A stretch of 47,677 nt of DNA from Desulfobacteraceae bacterium (GTDB taxonomy: Bacteria; Desulfobacterota; Desulfobacteria; Desulfobacterales; Desulfobacteraceae). Made by a program: the position numbers and the translations under genes. How positions within the stretch are numbered: the first letter of the stretch is position 1; every line of letters starts with the position of its first letter. Below the pieces are notes generated by a model. That model made no database searches. It was not told where the DNA came from and saw only the letters and a program-made list of their open reading frames with translations. Below are positions 41,941 through 47,677 of the stretch, in pieces. Location of the stretch: contig QZLA01000302.1 of assembly GCA_004796375.1 (NCBI GenBank), forward strand, positions 1 to 47,677, read 5' to 3'.

Positions 41941-42818
41941 TCAATGTGCCAGGGCTCGAAACGTACACCAAGGTTATTTTTTGGTGGATAACGAAACTTG
42001 ACAAACCCGAGGCCGGCCAACCGATCGTAGACATTGGTCCGGGTAAAGGCCACGGTAAAATTGCTGACGCCAAACCCGCGTTTGCCAACATCAAAATCAC
42101 CGATACCGTGAAATGAGTAACCCGGAGGTGCAAGAGACCTGGAGGCCAGGGAAAGATTTAAATCACAGGAACGGGCTTTATTTAAAAACAGGTAGAACTG
42201 TTTAACAATCCCCCGGACCCCGGAAGTCAAAACCACATCACTGCCTATTTTACTGCAGATGGTGTCATACATGTCCAAAGACTTTCCCCTGAACAGATAG
42301 TGTCCGGTATTGGGTATCTTTTGAATCTGCTTTTTCTGGATCATATCCGTCAGGTCCGAGGCGGTTCTGTCCCCAAGAAACCCGTAAACTGAAGCGGGTG
42401 TGTTGTATAATCCTTCAAGAAATTCAAGCTCTCTTTTTGAAAATGCCCCGATGGCTGAATAGCTTTTTGCTGTTTTTACCGCAGTGTCAAAACCTAACAG
42501 GCTGAAATTGGCATATCCAACGATTTTCATCAGCCGTTTAAGCCTGGCCAGGCTTGAATGGAACAGCGCAATATCCGGTCCGGAAACATAGATATCATTC
42601 ACAACCGGATATTGATGATTATCTTCAGTAAAAAGAAGGTCCTTGACAGCTGAATCATGGACGTCCGGGGAAAATAGGAAGCGATGGGGTGTGTTTGCGG
42701 CATGAGGGACGGGGCCTTGATCATCGGACTGAATCCTCAGACTGCGGGCCATTGAGACGGTTGGACAGGCGGCACCCAGAACCGAGAAGAACAGTTTCAG
42801 AAATTGGCGTCGATGCAT
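41931..42818 (-). CDS. Tat-exported M15-type D-Ala-D-Ala carboxypeptidase-like protein
   Basis: 295 residues from ATG 42818. The N-terminus MHRRQFLKLFFSVLGAA is a twin-arginine signal (RRxFLK), so the folded protein is probably exported. The C-terminal third resembles the VanY/M15 zinc peptidase fold: SFHGIGDFDVG (near 235-245) and EPWHIEV (near 290). In most M15 enzymes His and Asp are seven residues apart; here the spacing is six. Either it is a divergent branch or the ligand set differs. A role in trimming peptidoglycan peptides is inferred. The TTG-started extension to 42848 would precede the twin-arginine motif and is not favoured. It is divergent from the YciO gene. Confidence 0.75.
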   Translation of the reverse strand: MHRRQFLKLFFSVLGAACPTVSMARSLRIQSDDQGPVPHAANTPHRFLFSPDVHDSAVKDLLFTEDNHQYPVVNDIYVSGPDIALFHSSLARLKRLMKIVGYANFSLLGFDTAVKTAKSYSAIGAFSKRELEFLEGLYNTPASVYGFLGDRTASDLTDMIQKKQIQKIPNTGHYLFRGKSLDMYDTICSKIGSDVVLTSGVRGIVKQFYLFLNKARSCDLNLSLASRSLAPPGYSFHGIGDFDVGKRGFGVSNFTVAFTRTNVYDRLAGLGFVKFRYPPKNNLGVRFEPWHIEVI

Positions 42819-42909
42819 GGATATGGTTACACCTGTGCTGTTAAACAACGGTCATTGTAATACGGCATCGCACCTGACCCGAGCCGACCTAATTCATAAG
42901 AACGCTTTA

Positions 42910-42937
42910 ATTATGATCAATATATGAAATTAGTCAA
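42910..42937 (-). promoter_or_regulatory. Candidate promoter of the M15-type peptidase gene
   Basis: On the minus strand, TTGACT (42937-42932), 16-base spacer, CATAAT (42915-42910), about 90 bases before the ATG. It is back-to-back with the YciO promoter candidate at 42949-42976, with the two -35 boxes 11 bases apart. Confidence 0.45.
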
Positions 42938-42948
42938 GGTTTTCATTG

Positions 42949-42976
42949 TTGACATTTTAAGGCAGATCAGTATAGT
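42949..42976 (+). promoter_or_regulatory. Promoter of the YciO-type gene
   Basis: A perfect -35 TTGACA (42949-42954), a 16-base spacer and TATAGT (42971-42976), about 40 bases upstream of the YciO-type ATG. One of the best sigma-70 matches in the window. Confidence 0.6.
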
Positions 42977-43015
42977 TTGTGCTCGGCAACGACTTGGAGA
43001 AGGCAGTATTAACGC

Positions 43016-43624
43016 ATGATATTACAAGTAAATCCGGACAATCCGCAGCCACGTCATATTAAAACTGTGGTTGACACACTGAAGCGCGGCGGAATTATCG
43101 TTTATCCCACTGACACCTATTACGGAATCGGTTGCGATATTATGAACAAAAAGGCCATTGAAAAGGTTTACGCCCTGAAACGGCGTGACAAGACCATTCC
43201 GTTCTCCTTTATCTGTCCGGATCTGAAGCATATCTCCACCTATGCCAAGGTTTCAAACTTCTCATACCGGAACATGAAGCGCCTGCTGCCCGGCCCGTAT
43301 ACCTTCATACTTGAAGGATCACGCATGGTCCCCAAGATCATGCTCACCAAGAGAAAAACCGCAGGAATCAGGGTCCCGGACAATAACATTGCACTCCAGA
43401 TTACGGCTGAACTCGGTAATCCCATCATCTCAACCAGTGCCTCGGATCAGGAGGGGAATATATTTTCAGACCCCTCCCTGGTTAAAGATTATTTTCAGAA
43501 CCAGGTTCAGATCGTTATTGACGGGGGAAACGTCCCGGGAGAGCCGTCAAGTATCGTATCATTAATTGACGACGAACCTGAAATTATCCGATACGGGGCC
43601 GGTGATGTTCAAATCTTTGAATAG
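43016..43624 (+). CDS. YciO/YrdC-family protein (Sua5/TsaC-like fold)
   Basis: A 202-residue protein of the YrdC superfamily, closest by eye to E. coli YciO. It has VNPDNPQPRHIKTVVDTLKRGGIIVYPTDTYYGIGCD at the start, KRRDKTIPFSFICPDLKHIS, then LPGPYTFILEG and RKTAGIRVPDN. The Lys-Arg set for TsaC-type threonylcarbamoyl-AMP chemistry is only partly evident, so t6A synthesis is possible but less likely than for a true TsaC. GGAGAAGG lies rather far (about 12 bases) before the ATG. The 3' end overlaps the convergent sppA by 63 bases. Confidence 0.82.
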   Translation: MILQVNPDNPQPRHIKTVVDTLKRGGIIVYPTDTYYGIGCDIMNKKAIEKVYALKRRDKTIPFSFICPDLKHISTYAKVSNFSYRNMKRLLPGPYTFILEGSRMVPKIMLTKRKTAGIRVPDNNIALQITAELGNPIISTSASDQEGNIFSDPSLVKDYFQNQVQIVIDGGNVPGEPSSIVSLIDDEPEIIRYGAGDVQIFE

Positions 43625-44464
43625 CGCGGTCGTCATCTTCCTTAACCATCCCATGGTGTCTTCGGCAGGATAAACAGGTATGGCTTCGCCCTGGATGCCG
43701 GCCAACTGTCCCGCCCACTGAACGGCATCATCCAGGTTACCGATACGGTCTACAAGGTTGAGAGCCATGGCCGAATTTCCGGTTAAAATCCGGCCGTCGG
43801 CAATGGGAGTCAACTCTTCAACAGGGATTCCCCTGGCATGGGATACATCCTCTACAAACTGCAGATGAAGTTCATCAACCACCTCTTGTAAAAACACTTT
43901 CTCTGATTCCTCAAGATCCCTGAACGGGGAGCCCACATCCTTGAATTCGCCACTCTTGATCACAATCGGGGCCAGACCGATTTTCTTGATCGCCTCTGAA
44001 ATATTGGCATACTCCATAATCACGCCGATACTGCCGGTGATGGTCCCTTTGTTGGCCATAATTTTATCACTGGCTGCTGCAATATAATACCCGCCCGAAG
44101 CGGCAACAGAACCCATTGATGTAACGACCTCTTTGATCTTCCGGGTCTTGATGACCTCCCTGTAAATTTCCTGGGAAGGACCGATCCCGCCGCCGGGAGA
44201 GTTGATTCGAAGAACGATGGCCTTGATCCTGTCATTGTCCCTGAAAGTTTTAATATCCTGGATCCACTTTTTGGGTGACCCGATAAACCCCTTGATCTCG
44301 ACAACACCGATATTGCCCGCCTTATCACCCTGTGAAGCTATAAGCCCGGAACTGAACATAGAGGTCCCCATGACCAGAATCCCTGTGAAGATGGTTAGAA
44401 AGACCGTTATGATAAGGGTCAGTGACAAAAGAAAAAAAAGGATGGGATGGCGTCTTGAAAACAT
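43562..44464 (-). CDS. sppA: Signal peptide peptidase SppA, short form
   Basis: A membrane-anchored serine protease that degrades cleaved signal peptides. The 300-residue, single-domain form, as in Bacillus. It has one N-terminal membrane helix (about 8-33) and the oxyanion-type motif RINSPGGGIGPSQEI (about 87-101). The nucleophile Ser lies in GSVAASGGYYIA (about 123), and the candidate catalytic Lys in IKSGEFKDVGSP (about 170-175). AGGAG precedes the ATG. It follows rpsA on the same strand after an intrinsic terminator, so it probably has its own start or depends on read-through. Its last 21 codons overlap the YciO-type gene. Confidence 0.94.
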   Translation of the reverse strand: MFSRRHPILFFLLSLTLIITVFLTIFTGILVMGTSMFSSGLIASQGDKAGNIGVVEIKGFIGSPKKWIQDIKTFRDNDRIKAIVLRINSPGGGIGPSQEIYREVIKTRKIKEVVTSMGSVAASGGYYIAAASDKIMANKGTITGSIGVIMEYANISEAIKKIGLAPIVIKSGEFKDVGSPFRDLEESEKVFLQEVVDELHLQFVEDVSHARGIPVEELTPIADGRILTGNSAMALNLVDRIGNLDDAVQWAGQLAGIQGEAIPVYPAEDTMGWLRKMTTALFKDLNITGPVSDNFRFVVN

Positions 44465-44496
44465 GTTTTCTCCTTTTGGTTAAAAGGATTTGTAAA

Positions 44497-44537
44497 TAAA
44501 AAAGGGGGCCGGATCACTCAATCATCATCCGGCCCCC
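44497..44537 (-). terminator. Intrinsic terminator of rpsA
   Basis: GGGGGCCGGAT (44504-44514) and its complement (44527-44537) make a perfect 11-pair GC-rich stem with a 12-base loop. On the minus strand it is followed by a run of T (TTTTTTATTT). It lies about 33 bases after the rpsA stop and before sppA. It is the clearest intrinsic terminator in the window. Confidence 0.9.
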
Positions 44538-44569
44538 TGTATTATATAACGATCGCTAAACCTTGGGGA

Positions 44570-46453
44570 CTATTCTTTATCAGTGCCCTCTTCTTCAGAA
44601 GCCTGATCAGAATCAGAAACATCTTGTGAACCTGCTTCATCATCAGTCTGTCCAGTCTCATCCTCTTTGGACTTGTTGGCCTCTACCTGCTCCTGAATGT
44701 TGTTCCGCAGCAGTTCACCAAACGCAGAGCTTGCCGGTTTCATATTCTTGGCAAATTCTTCGAGGTATTTGCTGTCGTCATCTTCTTCAAGCCGCTTGAT
44801 GGACAGGCCGATACGTCTTTCATCAGAGTTGATGTTCATTACCTTGGCAGTAATGGTATCACTGATTTTGAAGTGTTCTTTTGGAGAATTGATATTCTCT
44901 TTACTGATTTCAGATACATGTACCAGACCTTCGATACCCTCTTCAAGTTCGACAAAGATACCGAAATCGGTAAGGTTGGTAATGACACCGGAGATTTCTT
45001 TGCCAACCTCGTAACGCTGGGCCACAGATTCCCAGGGATCGGGTTGAGTCTGTTTGATACCCAGTGAGAAACGTTCATTGGCTTTATCGATGTCAAGGAC
45101 AACTGCCTGGATCACGTCATTCTTCTTGTAAATTTCAGAGGGATGCTTGATCCGTTTGGTCCATGAGATATCCGAGATGTGAACCAGTCCGTCAATGTCA
45201 TCGTCGATACCGATAAACAGACCAAATTCGGTAATGTTTTTGATTTTACCCTCAATAACCGTACCGACGGGATATTTCTGTGAGATTACTTCCCACGGGT
45301 TGTCTACGGTCTGTTTGATACCCAGCGAAATCCGCCTGTTTTCAGGTTTGAGATCCAGAACAACGGCAGAGATCTCCTCTCCGACGCTGACCATCTGGGA
45401 TGGGTGTCTGATCTTACGGGTCCATGACATTTCAGATACGTGAATAAGGCCTTCAACGCCCTCTTCAAGTTCAATGAATGCACCATAATCGGTCAGGCTG
45501 ACCACCTTACCGGTGACTTTGGATTCCACGGCGTATTTCTCAGCAGCAGTGGTCCAGGGATCGGGTGTCAGTTGTTTCATACCCAGGGAGACACGCTCTT
45601 TTTCAAGGTCGAAAGAAAGGATCTTGACCGTGATCTTGTCACCGATACCGAACAGTTCGGACGGGTGTTTGACACGGCCCCAGGAGATGTCAGTAATGTG
45701 GAGAAGTCCGTCTACACCGCCAAGATCAACAAAAACACCGTACTCGGTGATATTCTTAACAATACCTTCCATAACCTTGCCATCTTCGATGGTTTCAAGG
45801 GTCTGGCTTCTGAGATTATCTCTTTCAGCTTCAAGCAGGACCCGTCTGGACAGTACGATATTGTTGCGTTTTTTGTTGTACTTCAAAATTTTGAACGTAT
45901 AGGTCTTGTTAACCATTTCATCCATGTTGCGGATGGGGCGAAGGTCAGCCTGGGAACCTGGCAGGAACGCCTGAAGACCGATGTCAACGGAAAAGCCGCC
46001 TTTGACCCGGCTGGTAATAACACCCTCCATGGTGCCGTCGTCATCATAGATATCCTTAATCTGATCCCAGATTTTAACCTGTTTGGCTTTCTCACGGGAC
46101 AGCAGAACGGTTTCTTCCTCTTCATCCCATACTTCGATCATCACCTCAAACTGATCGTTGAGGTTAACATTGACGTTGCCTTCGTCATCCATGAACTCTT
46201 GAATTGAAATCAGTCCTTCGGATTTGTATCCGACATCGACCAGGACATTGTCCCGTCCCACAGATATAACGGTACCGGTGATCACCTGTCCTTCTTCAAA
46301 TTTTTTAATGCTTGATTCATAGTAATCAAGAAGTTCTTCCATGGATTCTTCGCCGGTGAGTTCAGGCATTGCCTTGGCCTGCTCTTCTACCTGGCCTTCT
46401 AATTGTTCATTCATAGTTTCTTTGTTTTCGTTTGTTTCAGCGGTGTTAGTCAT
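44570..46453 (-). CDS. rpsA: 30S ribosomal protein S1
   Basis: S1 binds mRNA and brings it to the 30S subunit. It has 627 residues and six S1 (OB-fold) repeats: two divergent ones (from about residues 56 and 140) and four strong ones with the GxVxxITxYGxFVxLxxGVxGLLHxSDxSW pattern (from about 227, 312, 399 and 486). A long acidic tail follows (EEDDDSKYLEEF.. DEAGSQDVSDSDQASEEEG). The start ATG follows AGGGGGA by about ten bases. The leader holds a candidate promoter and a small GC-rich hairpin. cmk lies upstream, the usual cmk-rpsA order. Confidence 0.97.
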   Translation of the reverse strand: MTNTAETNENKETMNEQLEGQVEEQAKAMPELTGEESMEELLDYYESSIKKFEEGQVITGTVISVGRDNVLVDVGYKSEGLISIQEFMDDEGNVNVNLNDQFEVMIEVWDEEEETVLLSREKAKQVKIWDQIKDIYDDDGTMEGVITSRVKGGFSVDIGLQAFLPGSQADLRPIRNMDEMVNKTYTFKILKYNKKRNNIVLSRRVLLEAERDNLRSQTLETIEDGKVMEGIVKNITEYGVFVDLGGVDGLLHITDISWGRVKHPSELFGIGDKITVKILSFDLEKERVSLGMKQLTPDPWTTAAEKYAVESKVTGKVVSLTDYGAFIELEEGVEGLIHVSEMSWTRKIRHPSQMVSVGEEISAVVLDLKPENRRISLGIKQTVDNPWEVISQKYPVGTVIEGKIKNITEFGLFIGIDDDIDGLVHISDISWTKRIKHPSEIYKKNDVIQAVVLDIDKANERFSLGIKQTQPDPWESVAQRYEVGKEISGVITNLTDFGIFVELEEGIEGLVHVSEISKENINSPKEHFKISDTITAKVMNINSDERRIGLSIKRLEEDDDSKYLEEFAKNMKPASSAFGELLRNNIQEQVEANKSKEDETGQTDDEAGSQDVSDSDQASEEEGTDKE

Positions 46454-46510
46454 TAATAAAAATCCCCCTAATCGTATTTTATACCCACCCGTGGGCGAGT
46501 ATAGCTTTCC

Positions 46511-46539
46511 TTTATATCAAGAAAAAAGAAAAAAAGCAA
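46511..46539 (-). promoter_or_regulatory. Candidate promoter of rpsA
   Basis: On the minus strand, TTGCTT (46539-46534), 17-base T-rich spacer, TATAAA (46516-46511), about 60 bases before the ATG, in the 118-base cmk-rpsA gap. A short GC-rich dyad, CCCACCCGTGGG (46484-46495), follows in the leader and may matter for S1 autocontrol (inference). Confidence 0.4.
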
Positions 46540-46571
46540 TAAAATAATAGATATTTAGGGTGTTTTTACCA

Positions 46572-47225
46572 CTATCCGATGAATGCGATCATTTTTGTTA
46601 CGACCTGATCGACACTGAGATGGGTCGAATCTATATAAACAGCGTCATCAGCGGGTTTCAGAGGTGATTCTTTCCGGATAGAGTCGTTGTGATCCCGCAA
46701 GGCCATCTCTTTTTCAATGGTCTCAAGATCGTTATTTCCTGGCTGTGTCTCATCATATCGCCGCCGGGATCTGATCTTAAGATCGGCTGTCAGGAAAAAC
46801 TTGCAATCCGCGTTGGGAAAAACCACGGTCCCCATATCCCGGCCCTCGAAAACAGCGGTCCGGGTTTTACCGATATTCCGCTGAATATCCAGAAGTGCTT
46901 GCCGCACCAACGGGTGGGCCGATACATCAGATGCAAGCATGGAGATATCACCGGTACGAATCACTCCGGATATATCTGTTCCTGAAGAGGTCAACAGACA
47001 GTCATCGCCTGTGGTGGTGAACTGCAGATCGATATCGGACAGAAAAGTGTCCAGTACGGCCTCATCCTTCCAGTTGATACGCCGGTTCCGGATTTCGTAT
47101 GCCACCCCGCGATACAAGGCACCCGTATCCACATAGATACATCCCAATGCCTTGGCAAGCGCCTTGCTTACCGTGGTTTTACCTGCGCCGGCAGGGCCGT
47201 CAATGGTTATGATCTTATGTGCCAT
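46572..47225 (-). CDS. cmk: Cytidylate kinase
   Basis: Phosphorylates CMP and dCMP. It has 217 residues. P-loop GPAGAGKT (10-17), YVDTGALYRGVAYEI and EGRDMGTVVFPNADCKFFL are the family hallmarks; residues RSRRRYDE and DHNDSIRKESPLKPADDAVYIDSTHL complete it. AGGTGATGG lies just before the ATG. It follows hisC by three bases and precedes rpsA. Confidence 0.97.
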   Translation of the reverse strand: MAHKIITIDGPAGAGKTTVSKALAKALGCIYVDTGALYRGVAYEIRNRRINWKDEAVLDTFLSDIDLQFTTTGDDCLLTSSGTDISGVIRTGDISMLASDVSAHPLVRQALLDIQRNIGKTRTAVFEGRDMGTVVFPNADCKFFLTADLKIRSRRRYDETQPGNNDLETIEKEMALRDHNDSIRKESPLKPADDAVYIDSTHLSVDQVVTKMIAFIG

Positions 47226-47228
47226 CCA

Positions 47229-47677
47229 TCACCTGCTTAAGATGTGTGTTTTAAGCGTGTCAAGGAACATCTGATTCTCCTGCCGCGTTCCGGCATTCAC
47301 CCTCAAAAAGCGTTCAAATCCATAGGATTTCATGGAACGGGTAATAACGCCTTTGGGCAGCAGTTCTTCAAACACCTGGGTGGCATCCGTCTTTACATCG
47401 ACCATGATAAAATTGGATTGGGACGGCAGGACGGTCAATCCAAGATCGGTCAACGAACTGACCAGGAACCTGAGCTCTTCCTGTGTTCTACCGACACTTT
47501 GTTCTAAAAATTGCCTGTCATCCAGTGCGGCACACGCGGCAGCCTGTGCCAGGGCGTTAATGTTGAAGGGCGGGCGTATCCGCTGGAGAATATCATGCAC
47601 CTCCCGATCCACGACCCCGTAACCAACTCTGAATCCGGCAAGCCCGTAGGCTTTGGAAAACGTTCTCAGGGTTACAA
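47229..47677 (-). CDS. hisC: Histidinol-phosphate aminotransferase, C-terminal part
   Basis: A PLP-dependent class I/II aminotransferase of histidine synthesis. The gene enters from the right end; its 5' part lies beyond the window. The frame continues upstream of the internal GTG at 47612. Bases 47613-47677 encode VTLRTFSKAYGLAGFRVGYGV, which includes the PLP-binding Lys of TFSKAYG. The small domain follows (SNFIMVDVK, VITRSMKSYGFERFLRVNAGTRQENQMFLDTL). The RxxxGTxxEN pattern fits HisC; an aromatic aminotransferase of the same fold cannot be fully excluded. It is three bases upstream of cmk. Confidence 0.88.
   Translation of the reverse strand, partial: VTLRTFSKAYGLAGFRVGYGVVDREVHDILQRIRPPFNINALAQAAACAALDDRQFLEQSVGRTQEELRFLVSSLTDLGLTVLPSQSNFIMVDVKTDATQVFEELLPKGVITRSMKSYGFERFLRVNAGTRQENQMFLDTLKTHILSR

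Noticed and set aside
45440-46207. 255-residue open frame antisense to rpsA
   Set aside because: A shadow produced by the repeated S1 domains; the rpsA frame is unquestionable and the antisense product resembles nothing known.
1-47677. CRISPR array, insertion sequence, prophage, tRNA or rRNA genes, defence island
   Set aside because: No regularly spaced repeats, transposase, integrase, phage structural genes, structural RNA patterns or restriction/toxin genes were seen; gaps are all under 210 bases.

Overview
The window is a dense stretch of bacterial chromosome carrying 43 protein genes. Two of them are cut by the window ends: gcvPB on the left and hisC on the right. No gap without a gene exceeds 300 bases. 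I found no tRNA or rRNA gene, CRISPR array, insertion sequence or prophage. The gene content points to a strictly anaerobic, Gram-negative member of the Desulfobacterota, most like a Desulfobacteraceae sulfate reducer (inference; no dissimilatory sulfate-reduction gene lies in the window). The reasons are a Na+-NQR operon beside a 2-oxoacid:ferredoxin oxidoreductase, several ferredoxin-domain proteins, an EF-G with the spirochaete/planctomycete/delta (spdEFG1)-type P-loop, and MglA/Roadblock and DUF4388 proteins.

Layout. 1-2.5 kb (+): the end of glycine decarboxylase subunit 2, then lipB and lipA, which make the lipoyl group that the glycine cleavage system needs. 2.5-20.4 kb (-): an almost gapless co-directional run of 15 genes. 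In transcription order these are ileS, lspA, lgt, holA, pyk, a GltD-like flavoprotein with ferredoxin domains, a small flavoprotein, korA, korB and nqrABCDEF. rsmG follows upstream on the same strand. 21.3-27.5 kb (+): fusA, then a signalling-type cluster holding a RecA/KaiC-like ATPase, a Roadblock protein, an MglA-like GTPase, a 477-residue protein with an internal repeat, a zinc-ribbon protein and a 98-residue protein. Facing it on the minus strand (27.5-28.7 kb) is a DUF4388 protein. 28.8-31.0 kb (-): a PlsC-type acyltransferase fused to an alpha/beta hydrolase. 31.1-35.0 kb (+): NIL-ferredoxin, mnmA, mtaB and a winged-helix/ferredoxin protein. 35.0-36.8 kb: a TerB/J-domain protein, a small membrane protein and a BON lipoprotein. 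36.8-42.8 kb (-): dnaE, guaB and a Tat-exported M15-type peptidase. 43.0-47.7 kb: a YciO-type protein (+), then sppA, rpsA, cmk and hisC (-).

How the genes work together. The kor-nqr block looks like one energy-conserving unit: oxidation of a 2-oxoacid, probably 2-oxoglutarate, yields reduced ferredoxin; two flavoproteins may pass electrons on to NAD(P); and Na+-NQR turns the redox energy into a sodium gradient. The NqrA here carries two complete RnfC-like [4Fe-4S] motifs that classical Vibrio NqrA lacks, so direct electron input from ferredoxin is conceivable. The 23.5-28.7 kb cluster is the best candidate for a little-described system: an MglA-class GTPase with one clear and two suspected Roadblock partners, a P-loop ATPase and a large scaffold-like protein, all just downstream of fusA.

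Promoter calls rest on -35/-10 pattern matching by eye. One intrinsic terminator, after rpsA, is unambiguous.
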